Of a stretch of DNA of 64,000 nt, positions 1 to 8,088 are shown in pieces (positions within the stretch are counted from its first letter, which is position 1; each line of letters starts with the position of its first letter). Where the stretch lies: contig NZ_JAWZSQ010000003.1 of assembly GCF_034096925.1 (NCBI RefSeq), positions 248,001 through 312,000 on the forward strand, read 5' to 3'. The translations under genes and the position numbers were made by a program. The DNA comes from Patulibacter defluvii. Lineage in GTDB: Bacteria > Actinomycetota > Thermoleophilia > Solirubrobacterales > Solirubrobacteraceae. The notes under the pieces are model-generated. The model was not told where the DNA came from and made no database searches. It worked only from the letters and a program-made list of their open reading frames with translations.

Positions 1-1
1 G

Positions 2-31
2 AGCGCGACGGTGGCCCTCGGCGTCCGCTGA
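2..31 (+). CDS. possible C-terminal tail of an upstream gene
   Basis: The first bases can be read in frame 2 as S-A-T-V-A-L-G-V-R followed by TGA at 29-31. This would be the end of a gene that begins outside the window. Another frame also stays open to a TAG near position 48, so the assignment is weak and no function can be given. Confidence 0.2.
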   Translation, partial: SATVALGVR

Positions 32-80
32 TCCGGGCCGTCTCGTAGGCTCCGGCCGGACGCCGCGAGGGAGCACGCCG

Positions 81-731
81 ATGACGATCACCATCACCGC
101 CTTCGAACGCTCGCCCGACGGCGGGATGGGGCTGGCGCGGGACACGCGCGTCCGCTGGGCGCTCAAGGAGGCGGGCCAGCCCTACGCGGTGCGCCCGCTG
201 TCGTTCCGGGCCAAGAAGGAGCCGGCGCACCTGGCGCTCCATCCCTTCGGCCTGATCCCGACCTACGAGGAGGGCGACCTGGTCCTCTTCGAGACCGGGG
301 CGATCGTGCTCCACATCGCTGAGCGTCACCCCGGGCTGCTCCTGGCCGACGCACCCGGGCGGGGGCGGGCGATCAGCTGGATGTTCGCCGCGCTCAGCAC
401 CGTCGAGCCGCCGATCCTCGACCTCTCGATGGCCAAGGTCGCCGAGTCCGACCGGCCGTGGAGCGAGGACCGCCTGCCGCTGGTCCGGGACCGCGTCCGC
501 GATCGCCTGGGCCCGCTCTCCGCCCACCTCGGCGACGCCGACTGGCTCGACGGATCGTTCAGCGCCGGCGACCTGATGATGGTGTCGGTGCTGCTGCGGA
601 CGCGGCCCTCGGGCCTGCTGGACGAGTTCCCCAACCTGGCCGCCTACGTCGCCCGCGGCGAGGCGCGGCCGGCCTACCAGCGGGCGTTCGCCGCCCAGCT
701 GGCGCAGAACACGGGTGGGGTGGGGGCGTAG
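81..731 (+). CDS. glutathione S-transferase family protein
   Basis: 216 residues. The N-terminal ~85 residues have the thioredoxin-like GST layout: a first strand, the cis-proline stretch FGLIPTYEEG, then the F-E-T-G-A-I segment that normally contacts the gamma-glutamyl part of glutathione. The remaining residues form an alpha-helical C-terminal domain (DWLDGSFSAGDLMMVSVLLR carries the family's conserved N-capping Asp region). An AGGGAG ribosome site lies about 7 bases before the ATG. The GST fold is fairly clear; the substrate and even the thiol used are unknown, since many actinobacteria make mycothiol rather than glutathione. It stands alone, not obviously in an operon. Confidence 0.8.
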   Translation: MTITITAFERSPDGGMGLARDTRVRWALKEAGQPYAVRPLSFRAKKEPAHLALHPFGLIPTYEEGDLVLFETGAIVLHIAERHPGLLLADAPGRGRAISWMFAALSTVEPPILDLSMAKVAESDRPWSEDRLPLVRDRVRDRLGPLSAHLGDADWLDGSFSAGDLMMVSVLLRTRPSGLLDEFPNLAAYVARGEARPAYQRAFAAQLAQNTGGVGA

Positions 732-818
732 GGGCGGCGATCCGGGTCGCGCGTCGCCGCGAAGGCCCGTGGTTTCACCGATGCGCCACCCTCGGCGTTC
801 GCGGGACGCTGGGGAGCG

Positions 819-1622
819 ATGCTCCGACGCGCCGGCCTGTCCTCGCTGCTCGCCGCCCTGGTGGCGCTGGCGGTCGTCGCCCCGGCCCAGGCGCGGCCCC
901 GAGGGCCCTTCTACTGGGACGTCTCGCTGAGGGGCAGCCAGTCCGCGACCTGGAGCTTCGCGATCGAGGACCCTCCGGCCTGTCCCGGCTTCGCGGGTCG
1001 CAGCGGGCAGGGCCGGGGCAAGGTCACGATGAGCTTCGCCAGTCCCGCGAAGCGGCCGTTCCGGCTCGCCTTCGATCCGCCCGGGTCGCATCACACCGTC
1101 TTCCACGGAGCGGTTCCGCTGTCCTACGCCAGCCAGGGCGCCATCTCCTCGGCGAACGGGACGGCCTGCGGCGCGGGAGCGGAGGAGCCCGCGCCGATCC
1201 CGCGGATCAACGACAGCAGCGGCTGCGGAGCGCAGACCGGCCGGCTCGAGGTCACGGCCTGGCTGGACCGCAGGAAGCTGCGCCTCGACGGGTTGGCGAC
1301 CGGCCTGCGGTTCGTGGCCTGCCCGACGCCGTGGGACAGCCTGCAGTGGGGCGTCTACGCCCAGGGGGTGTGGTCGCAGGAGAGCACCTGCAAGCCGGAC
1401 GAGTACGCGCTGGACAGCCTCGTCGTGCCCGCGACCTCGGTGTCGCTGGCCCGGTTCACGGCCAGGAAGCCGTTCGTCCTCGACGTCAACCAGGCGTACC
1501 ACTGCGAGTTCCCGCCGCGGTTCGTCGGCGACAAGGGCGCCCTCGAGATCAACACGGTGATCCGCTACCGCCTGACTCTCCAGCCCCGCGCGCGTCCGCG
1601 GGCCAGGAACTCGGGCGCCTGA
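819..1622 (+). CDS. secreted hypothetical protein with six cysteines
   Basis: 267 residues. It begins with a classical Sec signal peptide: MLRRAG, a hydrophobic Leu/Ala/Val run, and an A-Q-A cleavage site near residue 25. The mature part contains six cysteines (ACPGF, TACGA, SGCGA, VACPT, STCKP, YHCEF), enough for three disulfides, which fits an exported protein. I recognise no catalytic motif or family. GGGGAG just before the ATG supports this start. It converges on the methyltransferase gene 15 bases downstream and shares a hairpin with it. Confidence 0.6.
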   Translation: MLRRAGLSSLLAALVALAVVAPAQARPRGPFYWDVSLRGSQSATWSFAIEDPPACPGFAGRSGQGRGKVTMSFASPAKRPFRLAFDPPGSHHTVFHGAVPLSYASQGAISSANGTACGAGAEEPAPIPRINDSSGCGAQTGRLEVTAWLDRRKLRLDGLATGLRFVACPTPWDSLQWGVYAQGVWSQESTCKPDEYALDSLVVPATSVSLARFTARKPFVLDVNQAYHCEFPPRFVGDKGALEINTVIRYRLTLQPRARPRARNSGA

Positions 1623-1640
1623 GGGCTCGCCCCGCCCTCA
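1620..1640. terminator. bidirectional hairpin between convergent genes
   Basis: TGAGGGC (1620-1626) pairs perfectly with GCCCTCA (1634-1640) around a 7-base loop. The arms contain the stop codons of both convergent genes. There is no U tract, so termination strength is uncertain. Confidence 0.45.
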
Positions 1641-3146
1641 CGAGGCGAGCGCCGCGACCGTCGGCGGCGAGCCCGAGCCGGTCGGCCGGCGGTAGGCGTC
1701 GCGGGGGCGCGCGCTCAGGACGACCGTGTTGGAGCCCTCGCGGTAGCGGAACGGCTCGACCGAGACGGTGAAGCCGCTGCGCTCGCCGACGAGCTGGAAG
1801 ACCGGGCCGTTGAGCCAGTTGACGATCGAGCCCTCGAGCTTGCCCGGGCCGCGGTAGGCCGCGTACTGGCTGATCTCGCGGACGAAGATGTCCTGGGCGA
1901 CCAGCACGCCCTCGTGGTGCATCAGCGCGAGGGTCTGGACGAAGCTCTCGACCGCGACCGTCGAGGCGTGGACCCGGGTCCACTCGGGCAGCTCGTCGAG
2001 CAGCTCGTCGAGGTGCAGGTCGGCGCTCGGGGTGACGCGGATCGCGCTCGGCGCCGGGATCTCCTCGTAGATCTCCTCCAGGTGCATCGCGTCCCAGACG
2101 TCGGACCACAGCCGCACGCCGCGCTCGACGTCGCCGAGCGCCTCGGGGCCCCCGCGCAGCACCCGCTGGACCGTCGGCACCAGCTGGTCGTGGTCGAGGC
2201 CGTGGCGCTCGGCCAGCTCGGCCACCTCGCGGGGCGTGATGCTGGCGCGGACCAGCGGCTCGTAGGCGCGATCGCCGACCCGCATCAGCTCGTCGGTCGG
2301 CAGGTTGTCGTAGAGGTTGCAGGTGTGGGCGAAGAGGACCTTGTCGCGGAGGTGCGCGAGGCCGTGGACCGGGCTGCGGAAGTCCAGTTCGAGGCTGTCG
2401 ACGAGCCCGCCGTACTCGGCGACGCGCTGGCGGGCCAGCGCCAGCACGTGGGGCGAGTAGTCCGCCATCAGGTAGCGGATCCGACCCAGGTAGTCGCGTC
2501 CCCGCTCGCGGCAGGCGGCGGCGAACGCGTCCAGCCAGACCTTCGCCTGCTGCCCGTCGCCGACGCCCAGCTCGAGCACGTGGATCACGTCGGGCAGCTC
2601 CGACCACTCGTCGAGCCGGTCGAGCGTCTCCATGAACCGCGCGACCTGGTCGCGCCAGAACCCGGGGTGGGTGCCGTCGGAGACCCCGCCCGGCAAGGCC
2701 GAGGCGTAGTCCTTCTGGAAGGTCGCGTCCCAGGCCGCCAGGTGCCGCCAGTAGCTGCGGTTGAACGACCAGACCACCGACTTGCTCGGCCGCACCCAGT
2801 CCTCCAGGTGGATGCACTCGTGGACGTCGGGGACGATCCCGAGCGCCTTCGACAGCCGGTCGACGATCTCCCGCACCAGCTCGTCGTAGGGCATGTCCTT
2901 GGCCCGCCGGACGTCGATCGCGATCTCGGCCAGCGGCCCGTCGCCGTGGCCCGCTCCGGGCGTGCGCCCGAACGGCCGCACCATCACCGGCGCGCGGAAG
3001 TTGCGGCGGTACTGGACCCAGTCGAGCACGGCGGCCAGCCGCGAGTGGTCCAGGTCGACCGCCTCGGCCGCCTCGGCCAGGGCCGGCAGCACGCTGCGCA
3101 GGTCGCTCGGGCGGGCGCGCCCGATGCAGCTGAGCTGGATCATCAC
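1638..3146 (-). CDS. SAM-dependent class I methyltransferase-like protein
   Basis: 502 residues from a GTG at 3146 (an ATG follows immediately at 3143). A Rossmann methyltransferase motif I, LELGVGDGQQ, sits near residues 190-200, followed about 25 residues on by the acidic motif II segment in YLMADYSPHVLALA. This arrangement resembles MidA-like and related large methyltransferases, but the N-terminal ~180 residues are not recognised and the substrate is unknown. It is the last gene of the metK - PfkB - purU operon, one base after the purU stop, so it probably uses SAM made by the same operon. No truncation is apparent. Confidence 0.6.
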   Translation of the reverse strand: MMIQLSCIGRARPSDLRSVLPALAEAAEAVDLDHSRLAAVLDWVQYRRNFRAPVMVRPFGRTPGAGHGDGPLAEIAIDVRRAKDMPYDELVREIVDRLSKALGIVPDVHECIHLEDWVRPSKSVVWSFNRSYWRHLAAWDATFQKDYASALPGGVSDGTHPGFWRDQVARFMETLDRLDEWSELPDVIHVLELGVGDGQQAKVWLDAFAAACRERGRDYLGRIRYLMADYSPHVLALARQRVAEYGGLVDSLELDFRSPVHGLAHLRDKVLFAHTCNLYDNLPTDELMRVGDRAYEPLVRASITPREVAELAERHGLDHDQLVPTVQRVLRGGPEALGDVERGVRLWSDVWDAMHLEEIYEEIPAPSAIRVTPSADLHLDELLDELPEWTRVHASTVAVESFVQTLALMHHEGVLVAQDIFVREISQYAAYRGPGKLEGSIVNWLNGPVFQLVGERSGFTVSVEPFRYREGSNTVVLSARPRDAYRRPTGSGSPPTVAALAS

Positions 3147-3147
3147 G

Positions 3148-4043
<896 letters not shown>

Positions 4044-4047
<4 letters not shown>

Positions 4048-4976
4048 GGCGTGAAGGGCTCGGGTTGGCGGAACTGGGTCATCCGGTGCAGGTCGTCGAC
4101 CCGGGCCTGGACCTCGTCGAGGGTCAGTCGCGAGACGCGCTCGGTCCCGAACTCCTCGACGTTGAAGGAGGCCGTCGCGGTGCCGTAGGCGATCGCGGTC
4201 GACAGCAGCTCGTGGTCGATCGGGCGCCCGGCGTTGGCGGCCAGGTGCCCGACGAGCCCGCCGGCGAAGGTGTCGCCGGCGCCGGTCGGGTCGACGACCA
4301 CCTCCAGCGGGTAGCTGGGGAGCGAGAACGTGCCCTCGCCGGTGACGAGGATCGCGCCGTATTCGCCCTGTTTGGCGACGACCGCGGTCGGGCCCCAGTC
4401 GAGCAGCTCGCGGGCGCCGCCGACGGTCGTCGGGTGACCGGTCAGCTGGCGGACCTCGGCGTCGTTGAGGACGACGCAATCGACCCGCTCGATCACGCGC
4501 AGCAGGTCGGGCCGGGCGACGTCGATCCACAGGTCCATCGAGTCGACCGCGACCCACCGCGGTCGGTCGCACTGGCCGAGCACCGACAGCTGCAGCGACG
4601 GCTGGATGTTGGCCAGGAACAGCACGTCGCAGGCCCGGGCGGCCGGGCCGAGCCGGGGTGCGAACCGCTCGAAGACGTTGAGCTGGGTGTCGAGCGTCTC
4701 GCGGCGGTTGAGGTCCCAGCCGTATTCGCCGGCCCAGGCGAACGTCTTGCCGTCGGGGATCACGTCGACGTCGTCGAGGTGGCTGCCGCGGGTGCCCAGG
4801 ATCGCCCGGTCCTCGGCACGGAAGTCGCCGCCGACCGACCCGACGACGTGGACCTCGTCGAACAGCGAGGCGGCGAGGGCGAAGTGGGTGGCGGCACCGC
4901 CCAGCATCCGCTCGCGACGCCCGAACGGGGTCGTGACGGTGTCGTAGGCGATCGAGCCGACGACGGTGATGCTCAT
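4044..4976 (-). CDS. PfkB/ribokinase-family kinase, possible adenosine kinase
   Basis: 310 residues with the PfkB signatures: an N-terminal GG motif region (RMLGGAATHFALAAS) and the C-terminal anion-hole/catalytic motif DPTGAGDTFAGG, where the second Asp is the base. The family phosphorylates sugars or nucleosides with ATP. Its position between metK and purU, with ATGA overlaps on both sides, makes adenosine kinase attractive, because adenosine is the end product of SAM use after S-adenosylhomocysteine cleavage. That is an inference from context; no ahcY is visible in the window. A sugar kinase role is the alternative. Confidence 0.75.
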
Positions 4977-6211
4977 GCCGCGACCGCCTCGGGCAGTCCG
5001 GCGGCCTCGCGCAGCGCGTCGACCTTGTCGAGCTTCTCCCAGGTGAAGTCCGCGTCCTCGCGACCGAAGTGGCCGTAGGCCGCCGTCTTCTGGAAGATCG
5101 GCCGGAACAGGTTCAGATGCCGCCGATACGCCAACGGCCGCAGATCGAACACCGACCGCACCGCCTGCTCGATCTTGGCGTGCTCCAGCTTCTCCGTGCC
5201 GAACGTCTCGACCAGGATCGAGATCGGCTGCGCCACCCCGATCGCGTAGGAGACCTGGATCTCCGCGCGATCCGCCAGACCGGCGGCGACGACGTTCTTG
5301 GCCACCCACCTGGTCGCATAGGCCGCGGAGCGATCGACCTTCGAGGAATCCTTGCCCGAGAACGCACCACCACCATGACGCGCCGCACCACCGTAGGTAT
5401 CGACGATGATCTTGCGACCCGTCAACCCCGTATCACCGACGGGGCCGCCGATCACGAACCGGCCCGTCGGGTTGACGAGGAACTCGCCCAGCAGCGCGTT
5501 CTCGTCGTACAGCTCGGCCGGGAGGGTCGGCTTGACGACCTTCTCCCACAGATCCGCCTTGATCTGGCCCTGGTCCAGCACGTCCTCGGAGTGCTGGGTC
5601 GAGATCAACAGCTTGTCGATCGAGACCGGCCGACCGTCGCGGTAGCGCACCGACACCTGCGTCTTGGAATCCGGACGCAGGTAGTCCAGCTCGCCGGCCT
5701 TGCGCACGGCGGCGAGCCGCTCGGCCAGACGGTGCGCGTTCTGGATCGCGACCGGCATGTACTCCGGCGTCTCGTTGGTCGCGTAGCCGAAGATGATCCC
5801 CTGATCGCCGGCGCCCTCGAGATCGAACTCGTCCGCGCTGCCGCCCTTGTGCTCGCTGGCGTCATCGACACCCTGCGCGATATCCGCCGACTGCGGATCG
5901 ATCGCGTTCAGCACCGCACACGAATCGAACGAGAACCCCAGATCACCATGGGTGTACCCGATCTTCTTGATCGTGTCCCGCGCGACCTGCTGCACATCGA
6001 TATAGGCATCGGTCCGGATCTCACCCGAGACCACCACCAACCCCGTGTTGACCAACACCTCACAGGCCACACGAGCCTTCTCAGGGTTGGAATCGTTGGC
6101 GAGCACCGCGTCCAGAACCCCATCCGAGATCTGGTCAGCGACCTTGTCGGGATGGCCCTCGGAGACAGACTCCGAAGTGAACAGATACTCGTTGTCGGCG
6201 TACTGGGTCAT
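4973..6211 (-). CDS. metK: S-adenosylmethionine synthase
   Basis: 412 residues. It makes SAM from methionine and ATP. The N-terminus FTSESVSEGHPDKVADQISD is the family signature, with the catalytic His and metal-binding Asp. Later hallmarks include GAGDQGIIFGYA, the glycine-rich GGGAFSGKDSSKVDRSAAY loop and the FGREDADFTWE C-terminal segment. Length is normal for the enzyme. It is the first gene of the minus-strand operon; the ATG at 6209-6211 gives the usual N-terminus. Its promoter region (6212-6396) is shared with the divergent GcvT-like gene and contains a GGGGATCCCC palindrome, so it could be co-regulated with the C1 genes. Confidence 0.97.
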   Translation of the reverse strand: MTQYADNEYLFTSESVSEGHPDKVADQISDGVLDAVLANDSNPEKARVACEVLVNTGLVVVSGEIRTDAYIDVQQVARDTIKKIGYTHGDLGFSFDSCAVLNAIDPQSADIAQGVDDASEHKGGSADEFDLEGAGDQGIIFGYATNETPEYMPVAIQNAHRLAERLAAVRKAGELDYLRPDSKTQVSVRYRDGRPVSIDKLLISTQHSEDVLDQGQIKADLWEKVVKPTLPAELYDENALLGEFLVNPTGRFVIGGPVGDTGLTGRKIIVDTYGGAARHGGGAFSGKDSSKVDRSAAYATRWVAKNVVAAGLADRAEIQVSYAIGVAQPISILVETFGTEKLEHAKIEQAVRSVFDLRPLAYRRHLNLFRPIFQKTAAYGHFGREDADFTWEKLDKVDALREAAGLPEAVAA

Positions 6212-6284
6212 GGAATCCAGAGCTCTCGGTGACGGTGGAGTCCACGCTCGCGCCCCGCGGCGGCGGCCGCCACGCCCGTTGAGC

Positions 6285-6294
6285 GGGGATCCCC
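6285..6294. promoter_or_regulatory. GGGGATCCCC palindrome between metK and the C1 block
   Basis: A perfect 10-base palindrome followed by TGCCCGAACGG. A near copy (GGGGATCCCCTCCCCGG) lies before the soxG gene at 10837. It may be an operator in the divergent metK promoter region; no binding data. Confidence 0.35.
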
Positions 6295-6337
6295 TGCCCG
6301 AACGGACAGCAGCGACGAGGACCGAGGTCCGATCGGG

Positions 6338-6390
6338 TAGGGACCTCTCCCTGTTCGGGCGGTGGCAGGGCGGCGGACCGCGACTACGGT
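6338..6390 (+). promoter_or_regulatory. AGGGA-N4-TCCCT box and -10 of the GcvT-like gene
   Basis: AGGGA-CCTC-TCCCT occupies 6339-6352, followed by GTTCGGGC. A TANNNT -10 (TACGGT, 6385-6390) ends six bases before the ATG at 6397, implying a leaderless mRNA. The same layout recurs upstream of the MTHFR gene. Confidence 0.55.
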
Positions 6391-6396
6391 CGGACG

Positions 6397-7131
6397 ATGG
6401 CCGTCGACGGTGCGTTCGCACGACCCCTCGAGGTCGCGGGTGCGGTCCGCGCGACCCGCGGCGGCCGCGAGGTGATCGTGCACTTCGGCTCGCCGTCGGC
6501 CGAGCTGGCGGTCTGCCTGACCCGCTCCGGGGTGGTGCCGCGCGGCGACCTGACCTCGATCGCGCTGACCGCCGACCGGCGGCGGCTGGATCCGCTGGTG
6601 GCGCGGATCGTCGGCACGCCGCTGGCCGCCGGCGGCCTGGCCCGGATCGGCGGGACGACCTGGTGGTGCCGGTCGCCGTCGGGCGGGTCGCTGCGGGCGG
6701 TGCTGCCGGCCGCCCGCGCCGCGTCGACCCGCGAGGCGCTGAGCGGCGAGGTCGCGCACCGCGTCGGCGGGACGGTCGAGGCCCCGCGGTCGGTGCTGCA
6801 GCTCGTCGGGCCGACGGCGCCGGCCGTGCTCGCCGACCTGGGGGCCTTCGGAGTTCGGCGTGACCCGGCCCGCACGCCGCCGCACCTGGACGTGACGCTG
6901 GGCGGCCGGCCCGCGTTCGTGGTCGCCGAGACGGTGACGAGCTTCCTGGTGGTCGTCGACGAGGTCGACCTGGCCGCCGTCTGGCACGCGATCGTCGACG
7001 GCGGTCGCGACCACGGCCTCTGCCCGGTCGGGCTGGAGGCCGCCGGCCTCCACGCGGCGCGCGAGCGCCAGCGGGCGCGCACCGCGCGGGCGCCGGGCCT
7101 CGGCGGCGGCCGCGGCCCCACCGTTCGGTGA
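6397..7131 (+). CDS. GcvT/SoxG-like folate-binding protein
   Basis: 244 residues. The sequence resembles the small (gamma) subunit of sarcosine oxidase and the folate-binding part of glycine-cleavage T protein: an early V-H-F-G-S-P-S segment, a central VLQLVGPTAPAVLADLG stretch equivalent to the G-P-x-A-R-x-L-L motif of GcvT-type folds, and a final VGLEAAGLHAARERQRAR helix. No catalytic residue can be assigned. It is transcribed divergently from metK and followed at once by MTHFR, so a tetrahydrofolate-linked role is likely. The start is supported by the -10 box six bases upstream. Family assignment is by pattern only. Confidence 0.55.
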   Translation: MAVDGAFARPLEVAGAVRATRGGREVIVHFGSPSAELAVCLTRSGVVPRGDLTSIALTADRRRLDPLVARIVGTPLAAGGLARIGGTTWWCRSPSGGSLRAVLPAARAASTREALSGEVAHRVGGTVEAPRSVLQLVGPTAPAVLADLGAFGVRRDPARTPPHLDVTLGGRPAFVVAETVTSFLVVVDEVDLAAVWHAIVDGGRDHGLCPVGLEAAGLHAARERQRARTARAPGLGGGRGPTVR

Positions 7132-7185
7132 GGGAAGACTCCCTGTCCGGGCGTCGTCGCGGCCAGCGATCGCCACGACTGTTGT
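7131..7185 (+). promoter_or_regulatory. AGGGA-N4-TCCCT box before MTHFR
   Basis: AGGGA-AGAC-TCCCT at 7131-7144 is followed by GTCCGGGC, almost the same 22-base block as at 6339. A weak -10 (TGTTGT, 7180-7185) precedes the ATG at 7191 by five bases. The box favours the 7191 start over the upstream GTG at 7128. Confidence 0.5.
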
Positions 7186-7190
7186 CGTCG

Positions 7191-8057
7191 ATGCTCGGAA
7201 ACGCCCTCCCCGCCGACGACCGGGTCCGCTACGAGGTGATGCCGTTCCCGCGCGCCGAGCGCGAGGCGGCGCAGACGGCGGGACCGCTGACCCTGACCGT
7301 CACCTGCTCGCCCCGCCACGGGATCGACGCGACGCTCGACGTCGCCGAGCGGCTGCGGGCCCTCGGCCACCGCGTCGTCCCGCACCTGGCCGCGCGGATG
7401 GTCCGCGACCGGCGGCACCTGGACGCGATCCTCGCCCGGCTGGCCGACCTCGACGCCGACGAGGTCTTCCTGGTCGGGGGCGACGCGGCCGCGGCGGCCG
7501 GGCCGTTCGCCAGCGGCGAGCGGCTGCTGCCGCTGCTGCGCGAGCACCCGCGCGGGCCGCGGACGATCGGCGTCCCGGCCTACCCCGAGGGGCACCCCGC
7601 GATCCCCGAGGAGGTGCTGCGGTCCTCGCTGGCCGCGAAGGCGCCGTGGGCCGACTACGCGGTCACCCAGATCTGCTTCGACCCGGGCGCGCTGCTGGGC
7701 TGGCTGGCGCGGACCCGCGACGCCGGGATCGAGCTGCCGCTGTACGTCGGCGTGCCGGGTGCGGTCGATCGCCGGCGGCTGGTCGGGATCGCGCTCCGGG
7801 TCGGGGTCGGCGCGTCGGTCCGGACCCTGCGGCGGCAGCAGGGGATGCGGCGGCTGATGCGGCGTCCGGCCTCGCCCGCGGCGCCGCTGCTGGCGGCGAT
7901 CGACCCGCTGGTCGGCGGCGACGACGGGGTCCGCGGGTACCACGTCTTCACCTTCAACGACCTCGTCGGCTCGGTCCGCGAGCTGCCCGCCGCCCGCGCC
8001 GTCGCGGTGGCGCCGCCTCGCCGACGGGATAGGCCTTCCCTCTCGACGGGGGGGTGA
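7191..8057 (+). CDS. methylenetetrahydrofolate reductase family protein
   Basis: 288 residues from the ATG at 7191. The family reduces 5,10-methylene-THF to 5-methyl-THF using FAD. Visible features are RYEVMPFPRAE near the N-terminus (the family's strand with an active-site Glu), LTVTCSPRHGIDATLDVAERLRALGHRVVPHL, the DEVFLVGGDA strand, VTQICFDPGALLGWL with its conserved Gln, PLYVGVPG, and YHVFTFND near the C-terminus. A longer reading from the GTG at 7128 overlaps the preceding stop but would translate through a conserved promoter box. It would supply methyl-THF for the homocysteine methyltransferase downstream. Confidence 0.8.
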   Translation: MLGNALPADDRVRYEVMPFPRAEREAAQTAGPLTLTVTCSPRHGIDATLDVAERLRALGHRVVPHLAARMVRDRRHLDAILARLADLDADEVFLVGGDAAAAAGPFASGERLLPLLREHPRGPRTIGVPAYPEGHPAIPEEVLRSSLAAKAPWADYAVTQICFDPGALLGWLARTRDAGIELPLYVGVPGAVDRRRLVGIALRVGVGASVRTLRRQQGMRRLMRRPASPAAPLLAAIDPLVGGDDGVRGYHVFTFNDLVGSVRELPAARAVAVAPPRRRDRPSLSTGG

Positions 8058-8082
8058 CGCCGGGGGCCGCGAGGCGTAGCGT
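8026..8082 (+). promoter_or_regulatory. degenerate GGGA/TCCCT box and -10
   Basis: GGGA (8026-8029) and TCCCT (8037-8041) with wider spacing than the other copies, followed by a TAGCGT -10 at 8077-8082. The GTG at 8089 lies six bases further on, consistent with a leaderless start. Confidence 0.4.
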
Positions 8083-8088
8083 GGCGGC

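Noticed and set aside
6212..6300. A SAM riboswitch upstream of metK
   Set aside because: The short leader shows none of the conserved SAM riboswitch core sequences; only a GGGGATCCCC palindrome is evident.
7128..7190. GTG at 7128 as the MTHFR start
   Set aside because: It overlaps the preceding stop attractively, but the first 21 codons would cover a promoter box shared with the neighbouring gene, and no family similarity begins before residue ~22.
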